Origin: Streptomyces sp. CG 926
GTDB lineage: Bacteria; Actinomycetota; Actinomycetes; Streptomycetales; Streptomycetaceae
Direction of reading: 5' to 3'
Length of the DNA: 64,000 bases
Assembly (NCBI RefSeq): GCF_003148825.1
Contig: NZ_QGGZ01000003.1
Location: forward strand, 672,999-736,998
This document shows positions 20,581-29,405 of the stretch, piece after piece (the first letter of the stretch is position 1; each line of letters starts with the position of its first letter). Below the pieces are notes generated by a model. It did not search any database. It was not told the origin of the DNA and saw only the letters and a program-made list of their open reading frames with translations. A program made the translations under genes and the position numbers.

Positions 20581-22014
20581 TCAGGCCGGGTACGGCAGGA
20601 GCTGGGCGTCCACCCGCTCCCAGGCCGCCCGCAGCCTGGCCAGTCGGTCCGGTTCCACGGCTGCCTTGTCGGCCTGTTCGCGGACGTCCCCGGCCAGGTC
20701 GAACAGCTGGTCCCGGCCCGCCTTGCCGCGGTAGTACTTCCAGTTCCCGCGGCGCAGCGCGCGTTCGCCCCGGACCCGCCAGAACAGGTCCCGCTCGGCG
20801 ACCTTCTCGCCGCGCAGCAGGTATCCGGCCAGGCTCGCCCCGTCCAGCGGGTAGGCGGGGTGCGGGCGCGCGCCGGCCACCTCCAGCAGCGTCGCCGTCC
20901 AGTCCGGGCTGAACACCGGGACGTGGCTGACCTGGCCGCCGTCCAAGCGGGCGGGCCAGCGCGCGATGTTCGGCACGCGGATGCCGCCCTCCTGGAGGGA
21001 GGCCTTGTTGCCGGACAGCGGCCAGTTGTACGAGAACCGCTCGCCGCCGTTGTCGCTGGAGAAGACCACGAGGGTGTCCTCCTCCTGGCCGGAACGCTTG
21101 AGCGCCGCCAGCACCTTGCCGATCGAGCGGTCGAGGTCCTCGACCATCTCCCGGTACTTCTCGACCGAGCCGCCGTCCTGGTGCCACAGGGCGCGCCCGT
21201 CGCCCGCCTCGATCCGCCGGACGATCTCGGCGCTCTGCTCCGTGTCCCCGTCGGCGATCCACGGCCAGTGCGGGGTGGTGAAGTTGAGGTTCAGCAGCCA
21301 CGGCTTGCCGTGGTGGTCGCGGGAGACGTACTCGCTCGCCCGCTCGGTGATGATCCGGGTGTAGTAGCGCAGGTCCTTGTACGTGGCGTCGCCCTCGTAG
21401 AGGTCGTACTCGCCGCCCAGGCCGAGCTTGGAGTAGTACTCCAGCGCGCCGCCGAAGTTGCCGAAGAACTCCTCCCAGCCGGATCTGGTCGGGCTGTGGT
21501 CGGGCAGGTACCCCGCGTGCCACTTGCCGATCAGCGCGGTCGTGTAGCCGGCGGACCTGAGCAGCGAGGCCAGCGTGGGGTGCGTGGGGTCCAGGCCCAC
21601 GGACCTGTCGGCGATCGGCTCGGCCAGCCCGCCCTCGGTACGGCCCGGGTAGCGCCCGGTGTAGAGGCTGAACCGGGTCGGCGAGCAGGTCGACGAACCC
21701 GCGTAGGCGTCGGTGAACCGGACGCCCTGGCGGGCGAGACGGTCCAGGTTCGGGGTCTGGATGTGCGGGGAGCCGTACGAGGAGAGGTCGGCCCAGCCCA
21801 GGTCGTCCCCGAGGACGAACAGGATGTTCGGTCGGCGGGACGGCCGGGGCCGCCCGGCCCGGAACTCCCGCTCCTGCGGGGCGTTCCCCCCGTCCTCGGG
21901 GGTCGGGGCGGCGGCGGCCGGGGAGGCGGCCGGCCCCACCGCGGCGGCGACCGCGCTCACGCCGACCGCGCCGCCGAAGGCGCGCCGGGACAGGTGGGGT
22001 TCGTACGAGGTCAC
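20581..22014 (-). CDS. Tat-exported sulfatase
   Basis: The 477-residue type I sulfatase is read from GTG 22014 (GGAG at a good distance). Its N-terminus has the twin-arginine motif SRRAFGGAV followed by a hydrophobic run and an Ala-rich cleavage region, so the folded enzyme should be exported by Tat. The metal site begins FVLGDDLGW (D70/D71). C110 in STCSPTRF is the CxPxR formylglycine site that needs a generating enzyme. IGKWHAG and SSDNGGER complete the active site. The natural sulfate ester is unknown; a secreted phosphonate or polysaccharide sulfate hydrolase is possible. It converges on the META gene with a 12-base gap. Confidence 0.92.
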   Translation of the reverse strand: MTSYEPHLSRRAFGGAVGVSAVAAAVGPAASPAAAAPTPEDGGNAPQEREFRAGRPRPSRRPNILFVLGDDLGWADLSSYGSPHIQTPNLDRLARQGVRFTDAYAGSSTCSPTRFSLYTGRYPGRTEGGLAEPIADRSVGLDPTHPTLASLLRSAGYTTALIGKWHAGYLPDHSPTRSGWEEFFGNFGGALEYYSKLGLGGEYDLYEGDATYKDLRYYTRIITERASEYVSRDHHGKPWLLNLNFTTPHWPWIADGDTEQSAEIVRRIEAGDGRALWHQDGGSVEKYREMVEDLDRSIGKVLAALKRSGQEEDTLVVFSSDNGGERFSYNWPLSGNKASLQEGGIRVPNIARWPARLDGGQVSHVPVFSPDWTATLLEVAGARPHPAYPLDGASLAGYLLRGEKVAERDLFWRVRGERALRRGNWKYYRGKAGRDQLFDLAGDVREQADKAAVEPDRLARLRAAWERVDAQLLPYPA

Positions 22015-22196
22015 AGGTACTCCAAGGCATGGCCTGCCGGCCCGCCCCGGGCGGCGCGGGACGGCGCACGGCACGGCAGGGCAGGCTCGGTCAGGGAGCA
22101 GAAAGAAAAAGAACGAAAAGCGGCGTGTGACTACGCAGAACAGCGACAGATGGCGCTCGCGACACGGACAAGGTCCACGTGCCGGCGCTCGACGAG

Positions 22197-22294
22197 GGTG
22201 ACGGTTCGGTCACCGAGAGGCTGCATGGGGCGAGAGCCTGTACGAATGCCCCTGGGCCTGTCAACAAGGGCATTCCGGATACCGAGACGGAATG
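22197..22294. promoter_or_regulatory. Two dyads in the sulfatase-purF spacer
   Basis: GGTGAC-N6-GTCACC (22197-22214) and CATTCCG-N10-CGGAATG (22271-22294 including arms) are perfect inverted repeats. They lie in the 360-base divergent spacer, where no gene is supported. A purine-rich AGAAAGAAAAAGAACGAAAA run at about 22100-22120 (sulfatase side) is the only other feature. They are operator candidates for purF or the sulfatase. Confidence 0.4.
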
Positions 22295-22362
22295 GATCCG
22301 TCACCCTCTGTGCTGTGACATTTCCCGGCCGTCCCCAATTCGGACCAGTGGTCGATCTCGCC

Positions 22363-22368
22363 TACACT
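22363..22368 (+). promoter_or_regulatory. purF -10 box implying a leaderless mRNA
   Basis: TACACT ends six bases before the purF GTG, so transcription should start at or within a base or two of the start codon. A weak -35 (TTCGGA, 22339) is 18 bases upstream. No ribosome-binding site exists between them. Confidence 0.5.
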
Positions 22369-22374
22369 CGAAGC

Positions 22375-23892
22375 GTGCCTCGTGGTGATGGACGACTCAA
22401 CCACGACCTGCTCCCCGGCGAAAAGGGCCCCCAGGACGCTTGCGGCGTCTTCGGTGTCTGGGCTCCGGGTGAAGAGGTCGCCAAGCTCACCTACTTCGGA
22501 CTGTATGCACTGCAGCACCGTGGACAAGAGTCCGCGGGAATCGCTGTGAGCAACGGTTCCCAGATCCTCGTCTTCAAGGACATGGGCCTCGTTTCCCAAG
22601 TCTTCGACGAAACCTCTCTCGGCTCGCTCCAAGGTCATATCGCGGTCGGTCACGCCCGCTATTCGACCACCGGGGCCTCCGTCTGGGAGAACGCCCAGCC
22701 GACCTTCCGTGCGACCGCCCACGGCTCCATTGCCCTGGGTCACAACGGCAACCTGGTGAACACCGCCGAGCTTGCCGAGATGGTCGCCGACCTCCCCCGT
22801 CAGGACGGCCGTGCCACCCAGGTGGCGGCCACCAATGACACCGACCTGGTCACCGCCCTGCTCGCCGGTCAGACCGACGACGAGGGCAAGCCCCTGACCA
22901 TCGAGGAGTCGGCCGCCAAGGTCCTGCCTCAGGTCAAGGGCGCCTTCTCCCTCGTCTTCATGGACGAGGGGACCCTCTACACCGCCCGTGACCCGCAGGG
23001 CATCCGCCCGCTGGTCCTCGGCCGCCTGGAGCGCGGCTGGGTGGTCGCGAGTGAGACCGCCGCCCTCGACATCTGCGGCGCCAGCTTCGTCCGCGAGGTC
23101 GAGCCGGGCGAGCTCATCGCGATCGACGAGAACGGTCTGCGCACCTCGCGATTCGCGGAAGCGAAGCCCAAGGGCTGTGTCTTCGAGTACGTCTACCTGG
23201 CGCGCCCGGACACCGACATCGCCGGCCGGAACGTCTACCTCTCGCGTGTCGAGATGGGCCGACGCCTGGCCAAGGAAGCCCCGGTCGACGCCGACCTGGT
23301 GATAGCGACGCCGGAATCCGGCACGCCCGCCGCCGTCGGTTACGCCGAGGCCAGCGGGATCCCGTACGGATCCGGCCTGGTCAAGAACGCCTACGTGGGC
23401 CGGACCTTCATCCAGCCCTCGCAGACGATCCGCCAGCTCGGCATCCGGCTCAAGCTCAACCCCCTCAAGGAAGTCATCCGGGGCAAGCGCCTGGTGGTCG
23501 TCGACGACTCGATCGTCCGCGGCAACACCCAGCGCGCCCTGGTCAAGATGCTCCGCGAGGCCGGCGCGGCCGAGGTCCACATCCGGATCTCCTCGCCGCC
23601 GGTGAAGTGGCCGTGCTTCTTCGGCATCGACTTCGCCACCCGGGCCGAGCTGATCGCCAACGGGATGACGGTCGACGAGATCGCCACCTCCATGGGCGCG
23701 GACTCGCTCTCCTACATCTCGCTCGACGCGATGATCGAGGCGACCACCATCCAGAAGCCCAACCTCTGCCGTGCCTGCTTCGACGGCGAGTACCCGATGG
23801 AGCTGCCCGACCCGCAGCTCCTGGGCAAGCAGCTCCTGGAGAACGAGCTGGCCGGCGGTAAGGACGCCGCCGACGCGCTCCGTCGCCCGTAG
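22375..23892 (+). CDS. purF: Amidophosphoribosyltransferase
   Basis: This is the first committed enzyme of purine synthesis, making phosphoribosylamine from PRPP and glutamine. The 505-residue protein has a short propeptide and catalytic Cys in DACGVFGVWAPGEE (~22), the Ntn glutaminase motif YFGLYALQHRGQESAGIA, and the PRPP loop VVDDSIVRGNTQRALV (~375). Cys residues typical of the [4Fe-4S]-type enzyme are present: CVFEYVYLARPD, KWPCFFGIDF and PNLCRACFDGEYP. The start is GTG 22375, in probable leaderless context. purM follows 91 bases later. Confidence 0.97.
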   Translation: MPRGDGRLNHDLLPGEKGPQDACGVFGVWAPGEEVAKLTYFGLYALQHRGQESAGIAVSNGSQILVFKDMGLVSQVFDETSLGSLQGHIAVGHARYSTTGASVWENAQPTFRATAHGSIALGHNGNLVNTAELAEMVADLPRQDGRATQVAATNDTDLVTALLAGQTDDEGKPLTIEESAAKVLPQVKGAFSLVFMDEGTLYTARDPQGIRPLVLGRLERGWVVASETAALDICGASFVREVEPGELIAIDENGLRTSRFAEAKPKGCVFEYVYLARPDTDIAGRNVYLSRVEMGRRLAKEAPVDADLVIATPESGTPAAVGYAEASGIPYGSGLVKNAYVGRTFIQPSQTIRQLGIRLKLNPLKEVIRGKRLVVVDDSIVRGNTQRALVKMLREAGAAEVHIRISSPPVKWPCFFGIDFATRAELIANGMTVDEIATSMGADSLSYISLDAMIEATTIQKPNLCRACFDGEYPMELPDPQLLGKQLLENELAGGKDAADALRRP

Positions 23893-23983
23893 CCCTGGCT
23901 CAACCTGCGCCGGGCCCTGTCTTTGAGGCTTCTCCCAGGGCCCGGCACCACACGCAGTAACGACACGAAAGCTCTCTCCTGTC

Positions 23984-25054
23984 ATGACAGAGAAGACCAC
24001 CGGTGCCAGCTACGCAGCCGCAGGCGTGGACATCGAAGCGGGCGACCGCGCCGTCGAGCTGATGAAGGAGTGGGTGAAGAAGACGCAGCGCCCCGAGGTC
24101 CTCGGTGGCCTCGGCGGCTTCGCCGGCCTCTTCGACGCCTCCGCCCTCAAGCGCTACGAGCGTCCGCTGCTCGCCTCGGCCACCGACGGCGTCGGCACCA
24201 AGGTGGACATCGCCCGCCAGCTCGGCGTGTACGACACCATCGGCCACGACCTGGTGGCGATGGTCATGGACGACATCGTCGTCTGCGGCGCCGAGCCGCT
24301 CTTCATGACCGACTACATCTGCGTCGGCAAGGTGCACCCCGAGCGTGTCGCGGCCATCGTCAAGGGCATCGCCGAGGGCTGTGTCCTCGCCGGCTGCGCC
24401 TTGGTCGGCGGCGAGACCGCCGAGCACCCCGGCCTGCTGGGCCCGGACGACTTCGACGTGGCCGGTGCCGGAACGGGCGTCGTCGAGTACGACCGCCTGC
24501 TCGGCGCGGATCGCATCCGTACGGGGGACGCCGTCATCGCGATGGCTTCGTCCGGCCTTCACTCGAACGGGTACTCGCTGGTCCGTCACGTCCTCTTCGA
24601 GCGCGCCAAGATGTCGCTGGAGAGCCACGTGGAGGAGCTCGGCCGCACCCTCGGCGAGGAGCTGCTGGAGCCCACCAAGATCTACTCGCTGGACTGCATG
24701 GCCCTCACCCGGACGGCCGAGGTGCACGCCTACTCGCACATCACCGGCGGTGGCCTCGCGGCGAACCTGGCCCGGGTGATCCCGGACCACCTGCACGCCA
24801 CGGTCGACCGTTCGACCTGGGCCCCCGGCGCCATCTTCGACCTGGTCGGCAAGGCCGGGCAGGTGGAGCAGCTGGAGCTGGAGAAGACCCTGAACATGGG
24901 CGTCGGCATGATGGCCGTCGTTCCGCAGGAGTCGGTGGACGTGGCGCTGACCGCGCTGGCCGACCGGGGTGTCGACGCCTGGGTCGCGGGCGAGATCCTG
25001 GACCGCGGTGACCACACCGAGGGCGCGACCATGACCGGTTCCTACGCGAGCTGA
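23984..25054 (+). CDS. purM: Phosphoribosylformylglycinamidine cyclo-ligase (AIR synthetase)
   Basis: This enzyme closes the imidazole ring of AIR using ATP. The 356-residue protein shows the PurM-fold signatures SYAAAGVDIEAGDRAVE at the start, ATDGVGTKVDIA (~67), DLVAMVMDDIVVCGAEPL (~90) and the substrate loop GGETAEHPG (~140). GLHSNGYSLVR and THITGGG-like AYSHITGGGLAANLAR are in the C-terminal half. It is probably cotranscribed with purF and is closed by a perfect hairpin. Confidence 0.97.
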   Translation: MTEKTTGASYAAAGVDIEAGDRAVELMKEWVKKTQRPEVLGGLGGFAGLFDASALKRYERPLLASATDGVGTKVDIARQLGVYDTIGHDLVAMVMDDIVVCGAEPLFMTDYICVGKVHPERVAAIVKGIAEGCVLAGCALVGGETAEHPGLLGPDDFDVAGAGTGVVEYDRLLGADRIRTGDAVIAMASSGLHSNGYSLVRHVLFERAKMSLESHVEELGRTLGEELLEPTKIYSLDCMALTRTAEVHAYSHITGGGLAANLARVIPDHLHATVDRSTWAPGAIFDLVGKAGQVEQLELEKTLNMGVGMMAVVPQESVDVALTALADRGVDAWVAGEILDRGDHTEGATMTGSYAS

Positions 25055-25059
25055 GCAGC

Positions 25060-25102
25060 ACTGAAACCCGGTCCGGGGCGATGCCCAGGACCGGGTTTCA
25101 GT
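25060..25102 (+). terminator. Terminator after purM
   Basis: ACTGAAACCCGGTCC pairs perfectly over 15 bp with GGACCGGGTTTCAGT and is followed by a T-rich CTTTGTCT. It may also serve the convergent DUF3073 gene. Confidence 0.88.
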
Positions 25103-25132
25103 CTTTGTCTGTCGTGCAGACGCCTCAGGGCG

Positions 25133-25396
25133 TCAAGCGCCGCGACGCTGTGACGACGGCCCGGACTCCTCGTCCTCGTCGTCGTCATCCCTGTTGTAGA
25201 GGTCCGCGTACCGAGCGTACGGGTCGTCCTCGTCCAGTTCGTCGTCGTCTACCTCGACCGGCTCGCTGACAGGCAGCGGTTCTACGGTCGATGCGCCCAG
25301 CTCGTTGGCCAGACGCGAGAGGTCAGTCCCGCCGCTGCTGTACTTCAGCTGGCGGGCGACCTTCGTCTGCTTGGCCTTTGCCCGGCCGCGCCCCAT
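25133..25396 (-). CDS. DUF3073 family protein
   Basis: The 87-residue protein opens MGRGRAKAKQTKVARQLKY, a strongly basic block. A neutral middle follows, and then a very acidic half (DDDELDEDDPYARYADLYNRDDDDEDEE). This bipolar charge layout and the opening are diagnostic of the actinobacterial DUF3073 family, whose function is unknown. It sits between purM and vdh in this genus. Unlike the neighbours its upstream 290 bases include an AT-rich TTAAAAT at about 25594-25600, a likely -10 box on the minus strand. Confidence 0.9.
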   Translation of the reverse strand: MGRGRAKAKQTKVARQLKYSSGGTDLSRLANELGASTVEPLPVSEPVEVDDDELDEDDPYARYADLYNRDDDDEDEESGPSSQRRGA

Positions 25397-25686
25397 GGCT
25401 CGACCCCCTCGGTGACGGGGCTCGACGGCCCCAGAGTCTGACACGCGTTCATGGTTCGGAGCGGGCTCTCCGTGGAGAGACCGTCCGTAGGGGTTTAACG
25501 GTACCTGCTTCCGCGGCCATACGGTACGCCGCCCGCATGACGCGCCCCGGTGCAGAACCAACAAGGCGCCCCGTCCTCGCTGGTCAGCTGCGATTTTAAC
25601 CTTTTCCTGGCGGGCGACCCGCCGAAGTGCAGTGAGTTCCGTCTCGCCGCACCCCGGCGGGCGTGCCCAAGGGCCCCTGGAAGTGC

Positions 25687-26796
25687 CTAGACCGCGCGCG
25701 CGGCGCGGCCGTCGGCCATCCGCTGCTCGGCGATCCGGTCGGCCGCGGCGGCCGGCGGAATGCCGTCTGCCTTCGCGCGAGCAAAGATCTCCAGAGTGGT
25801 GTCGAAGATCTTCGTGGCCTTGGCCTTGCAGCGGTCGAAGTCGAAGCCGCGCAGCTCGTCGGCGACCTGGATGACACCGCCCGCGTTGACCACGTAGTCG
25901 GGCGCGTAGAGGATCCCGCGGTCCGAGAGGTCCTTCTCGATGCCCGGGTGCGCGAGCTGGTTGTTCGCCGCGCCGCAGACGATCGTCGCGGTGAGCGCCG
26001 GGACGGTCTCGTCGTTCAGGGCACCGCCGAGCGCGCAGGGGGCGTAGATGTCCAGGCCCTCGGTGCGGATCAGCGCGTCCGTGTCGACGACCGCGGTGAC
26101 CTTGCCCGGGTGCTTGTCCAGGATCCGGCGTACGGACTCTTCCCGTACGTCCGTGATGACGACCTCGGCGCCGTCCTCCAGCAGGTGCTCGACCAGGTAG
26201 TGGCCGACCTTGCCGACACCGGCCACGCCGACCTTGCGGCCGCGCAGGGTCGGGTCGCCCCACAGGTGCTGGGCGCTGGCGCGCATGCCCTGGAAGACGC
26301 CGAAGGCGGTGAGGACCGAGGAGTCGCCGGCGCCGCCGTTCTCGGGGGAGCGTCCGGTCGCCCAGCGGGTCTCGCGGGCCACGACGTCCATGTCGGCAAC
26401 GTAGGTGCCGACGTCGCAGGCCGTCACGTAGCGGCCGCCGAGGGACTCCACGAACCGGCCGTAGGCCTGGAGGAGTTCCTCGCTCTTGAGGACGTCCGGG
26501 TCGCCGATGATCACGGCCTTGCCGCCGCCGAGGTCGAGACCGGCGAGGGCGTTCTTGTACGACATGCCGCGCGAGAGGTTCAGCGCGTCCTGGACGGCCT
26601 CCTCGTCGGAGGCGTACGCGTGGAAGCGCGTACCGCCGAGGGCGGGGCCCAGGGCGGTGGAGTGGATGGCGATGACGGCCTTCAGGCCGGTGGCGCGGTC
26701 CTGGCACAGCACGACTTGCTCGTGGCCGCCCTGCTCCGTACGGAACAGGGTGTGCAGGACGCCGTCGGTCATTTCGGTCACGGTGGTGACTCCCAT
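25687..26796 (-). CDS. vdh: Valine (branched-chain amino acid) dehydrogenase
   Basis: The NAD-dependent enzyme deaminates valine and related amino acids, feeding branched-chain acyl-CoA precursors. The 369-residue protein has the Glu/Leu/Phe/Val dehydrogenase motif [12 protein letters not shown] (catalytic Lys in [16 protein letters not shown]), [14 protein letters not shown], the Rossmann loop [17 protein letters not shown] and the C-terminal [19 protein letters not shown] 26796 is used; ATG 26772 ([10 protein letters not shown]) fits the known Streptomyces N-terminus equally well. Single-gene unit divergent from the unknown gene at 26975. Confidence 0.95.
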   Translation of the reverse strand: MGVTTVTEMTDGVLHTLFRTEQGGHEQVVLCQDRATGLKAVIAIHSTALGPALGGTRFHAYASDEEAVQDALNLSRGMSYKNALAGLDLGGGKAVIIGDPDVLKSEELLQAYGRFVESLGGRYVTACDVGTYVADMDVVARETRWATGRSPENGGAGDSSVLTAFGVFQGMRASAQHLWGDPTLRGRKVGVAGVGKVGHYLVEHLLEDGAEVVITDVREESVRRILDKHPGKVTAVVDTDALIRTEGLDIYAPCALGGALNDETVPALTATIVCGAANNQLAHPGIEKDLSDRGILYAPDYVVNAGGVIQVADELRGFDFDRCKAKATKIFDTTLEIFARAKADGIPPAAAADRIAEQRMADGRAARAV

Positions 26797-26974
26797 GGAA
26801 GAGATGCGGCGGAAATACGCCCGCCCTGCGGGTGGGGGAGGGCGTGCTGGGAGCAGAGTAAGACCTGAGGGCCGCCCGTAGGTGACCTGTCCGAGGATCG
26901 AAACACTCCCGTGGTGCGAGGGCGCGCGGGCACCCGGAGGTGAACCGGGCCCCGCCGCAGGGCAGTACGAGAGC

Positions 26975-27829
26975 GTGAGCGAATCCTCCGATCTCCCGCT
27001 GCCGTCCGCGCGCTCGGCGCCGACCATCCCGTACGCCTCCTACCTGCGCGTCTACGAGCCCCTGGCGGCCTTCGCCGAGCCGGAGCGCACGCACTGGGCC
27101 GACTACGCCCGGCGCGGGGCGACCCCCACCGCCCAGGACGAACTGCGCCGGTCGCTGTCGGACTTGGTGCGGGTCCCGGTGGTGGGGGTGCCGGCCCACG
27201 AGAGCGGGGACGCCTTCACGACGGTGGTCGACGGGGTGCTGCTGGTCTGCCCGTGGCGCACCCGGCTCCGCGGCTGGCTGGCGTTGCAGGAGCTCGTCGA
27301 GTGGTTCCCGCGCCCGGTGCTGGACGCGGCGCTCCCGCCGGGGGCACGTCTGCGGGCGGTCGAGGACTACGAGCGCTGGCGCGAACGGAACCCGGACGCA
27401 CGCCCGTGGATCCGCACGGGTGTGTGGCAGGTCCCGCTGCGCTGGTTCGTCCTGGTGGCGGACGAGGAGCGGGATCACGTGCCGGGCGAGCGGCTGCGCT
27501 ACCGCACGCCGATGGTGCAGGCCCGGCGGCGGCTCGCCCGGGCGCTGCGGACCCTGCGCGACGCGGAGGGGTACGGGGCGCTCGCCGACGGGCTGGTGGA
27601 GGTGGGGAGCTGGCTGGAGGAGTTCCACCCGCGCTCGCTGGTCGAGCTGGACTACGGCGGACTGGTGCACGCGCTGCCGGCGGACCGGTTGGCGGCCGAT
27701 CGCTCGGCCGGGGACCTCGCGGCGGGCATCGCGGCCCTGCGGGCCGGGGACACGGAGGGCGCGACCGAGGTCTACGAGGGGCTCGCGGAGCGGTGGCGGG
27801 CGGTCCGGGAGCGACTTTTCGCGAATTAG
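26975..27829 (+). CDS. Conserved protein of unknown function
   Basis: The 284-residue soluble protein is rich in Arg, Glu and Trp, with no signal peptide or membrane segment. The central part has [21 protein letters not shown] and [18 protein letters not shown]; the end is helical ([19 protein letters not shown]...). No catalytic motif is recognised. The gene lies between vdh and bldC, where a hypothetical gene is also found in other Streptomyces. The start is GTG 26975, with no strong ribosome site. AGTACGAGAGC just upstream could hold a -10, and a leaderless start is possible. Confidence 0.75.
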   Translation: MSESSDLPLPSARSAPTIPYASYLRVYEPLAAFAEPERTHWADYARRGATPTAQDELRRSLSDLVRVPVVGVPAHESGDAFTTVVDGVLLVCPWRTRLRGWLALQELVEWFPRPVLDAALPPGARLRAVEDYERWRERNPDARPWIRTGVWQVPLRWFVLVADEERDHVPGERLRYRTPMVQARRRLARALRTLRDAEGYGALADGLVEVGSWLEEFHPRSLVELDYGGLVHALPADRLAADRSAGDLAAGIAALRAGDTEGATEVYEGLAERWRAVRERLFAN

Positions 27830-27912
27830 GCCGAAAGGGGCCTGTGTGGCTGGATTCACCCGAGAGGGGGTCGCACGTATCGTCCGGTATCGGTCGATCG
27901 GTCAATACTGGC

Positions 27913-27983
27913 TGATCAGAGGCCTGATCATGGCATTTGGGACGTAGTACCAGGACCTACGTCCCGATACGGGCCATTGGCCC
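27913..27983. promoter_or_regulatory. Three consecutive inverted repeats upstream of bldC
   Basis: TGATCAG-AGGC-CTGATCA (27913-27930), GGGACGTAG-N9-CTACGTCCC (27939-27965) and GGGCCA-T-TGGCCC (27971-27983) are all perfect and follow each other within 71 bases. They lie 414-484 bases before the bldC start and 84 bases after the preceding gene. The middle one could be a terminator for that gene; the others look like operators. Confidence 0.6.
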
Positions 27984-28137
27984 AAGCGTGACGGACCGCA
28001 CTAACTACACCCTTGCGCCCTTCCCCTACCCTCGTGCCAAAATAGGACAAGGAGTCCGGGGAGGGTTCCTTCCGCCCAACTAAGGGCGGAATGCTCGGCA
28101 TTGCACTCTACGGGGGGTCTGACGACTCCTGATCGCT

Positions 28138-28156
28138 CTGTGACTGATCGTCACAG
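28138..28156. promoter_or_regulatory. Perfect 7-bp dyad in the bldC upstream region
   Basis: CTGTGAC-TGATC-GTCACAG is followed by a further GTGACTG half-site at 28161. It lies about 240 bases before bldC. The remainder of 27830-28396 (567 bases) contains no gene I can support, and is AT-richer than average near 28000-28050 and 28340-28370. Confidence 0.5.
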
Positions 28157-28396
28157 TGGGGTGACTGTCCGTTATGGGACGGTCCATCGGCTTCCGCCGC
28201 TGATGAACACCTCGGAGGGCAATTCCGTCGGTTTGGCCGTCGAGGCTGGACGGATGGTGTAGTTGTAGTGCCGAGGACAAGCCGTTCGTCCTATAACCGA
28301 CTCGGCCCGCGTATGTCCATTTCGGGCAACGCGGGCCAAGGTGCAGAATTTAGAGGAAAGAACCGAGATGGTTCGGTTCTCCCGAGGAGGCCGCTC

Positions 28397-28603
28397 ATGA
28401 CCGCTCGCACCCCTGATGCCGAGCCGCTGCTGACCCCGGCTGAGGTTGCCACGATGTTCCGCGTGGACCCGAAGACGGTCACCCGCTGGGCCAAGGCTGG
28501 CAAGCTCACGTCCATCCGCACCCTGGGTGGACACCGCCGGTACCGCGAGGCCGAGGTTCGCGCACTGCTCGCGGGAATTCCGCAGCAGCGCAGCGAGGCC
28601 TGA
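28397..28603 (+). CDS. bldC: Developmental regulator BldC
   Basis: The 68-residue MerR-type DNA-binding domain has no effector domain. The helix-turn-helix lies in TPAEVATMFRVDPKTVTRWAKAGKL (15-39) and the wing in RTLGGHRRYREAEV (43-56). Length and sequence match Streptomyces BldC, which binds DNA as head-to-tail oligomers. It holds back entry into sporulation and affects antibiotic production. ATG 28397 has a perfect AGGAGG eight bases upstream. The long upstream region full of dyads suggests complex transcriptional control. It is monocistronic, ending at a U-tract terminator. Confidence 0.97.
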   Translation: MTARTPDAEPLLTPAEVATMFRVDPKTVTRWAKAGKLTSIRTLGGHRRYREAEVRALLAGIPQQRSEA

Positions 28604-28708
28604 GGTCGCGTTAACACCCCGCTTTAACGGGTTTATCGGGTCCCCCAATCCGATGAAACCCACATAGCTTCATACGGCCGAGCCTGCCCCAACAGGCCGA
28701 GGTCGTTC

Positions 28709-28747
28709 GATCGCGCTGGACTCCGCCGGGTCCAGCGCGATCTTTTT
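28709..28747 (+). terminator. Canonical U-tract terminator of bldC
   Basis: GATCGCGCTGGA forms a perfect 12-bp stem around CTCCGCCGGG and is followed by TTTTTT. The poly-U run is unusual in this GC-rich window. Confidence 0.93.
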
Positions 28748-28846
28748 TATGCCCAGGTCAGGGCGGTCTCGATCGCGCGAGGGGGCACCGGCGGAGTAGG
28801 TGCCATTGCACATATTCTATCGAGCGGGCGTATGGGTGCGATAAAA

Positions 28847-28869
28847 GTATGAGTCTCAAAAACTCATAC
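28847..28869. promoter_or_regulatory. GTATGAGT dyad in an AT-rich island
   Basis: GTATGAGT-N7-ACTCATAC is perfect and is followed at 28871-28884 by GTGAC-TCCC-GTCAC. Both sit in an AT-rich patch (about 28800-28925). No convincing gene lies in 28604-29250; the plus-strand open frames there lack family features. Confidence 0.5.
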
Positions 28870-29007
28870 GGTGACTCCCGTCACAGATGATCACTCTTGT
28901 ATATCCGGTAATGCACCCCGTAAAGGGGACGAGCATCCCGAGGCGCATCATGCGAACGGGGGATTCCGTGCGACGGCCCACGGTTCGCCCGTGTTCCGTC
29001 CGTCCAC

Positions 29008-29073
29008 GGCGTGCCCGTGGCGTGCTCACGGCGTGCCCGCGGTCGGCCCATGGCGTGCCCGGGGTCTGCCCAT
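29008..29073 (+). repeat. 11-bp periodic repeat (GGCGTGCCC + 2)
   Basis: GGCGTGCCC occurs at 29008, 29030 and 29052, with degraded copies at 29019 (GGCGTGCTC), 29041 and 29063. The six units are each exactly 11 bases apart. The repeat is non-coding and lies between the AT-rich island and tRNA-Asp. Confidence 0.7.
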
Positions 29074-29204
29074 GGGCGCGCGGGCGAGCTGCAGGGGCCC
29101 CGGAGGGCGGGCGGGCGCGGCCCGGAGGTGTTCACGGGCGACGCGGGCGCTCCACGAGCCCCAGGCGCCTCCCAAGGCCGCCCGGGCGATGACACCCGCC
29201 AACG

Positions 29205-29244
29205 CGTCAGGGCCCGCATCCCCAGAGGGATACGGGCCCTGACG
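29205..29244 (-). terminator. Terminator of tRNA-Asp copy 1
   Basis: CGTCAGGGCCCG pairs with CGGGCCCTGACG, with an inner ATCCC/GGGAT stem. It starts six bases past the tRNA 3' end. Confidence 0.85.
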
Positions 29245-29250
29245 TTTCTG

Positions 29251-29324
29251 CGAACCTGACGGGACTTGAACCCGCGACCTCCACCTTGACAGGGTGGCGA
29301 GCTAACCAACTGCTCCACAGGTCC
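29251..29324 (-). tRNA. tRNA-Asp (GUC), copy 1
   Basis: A 74-nt minus-strand tRNA with acceptor GGACCTG/CAGGTTC (one G-U), anticodon stem CCACC/GGTGG, loop CTGTCAA giving GTC, and discriminator G. CCA is not encoded. Confidence 0.95.
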
Positions 29325-29405
29325 TTGATTTGCGGCCGCTCGGCGGCTGCGAATCAGACTGTACCGCAGCTCAGGGGGTGCAGTCGAACCGGACCACGGC
29401 GACGG

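Noticed and set aside
28871..29242. Open frame of 123 codons between bldC and tRNA-Asp
   Set aside because: It crosses the 11-bp repeat and the tRNA terminator, and shows no family features or ribosome site.
28700..29324. Integrated element with att repeat at tRNA-Asp
   Set aside because: I could not find a second copy of the tRNA 3' end nor any integrase; only base composition suggests it.
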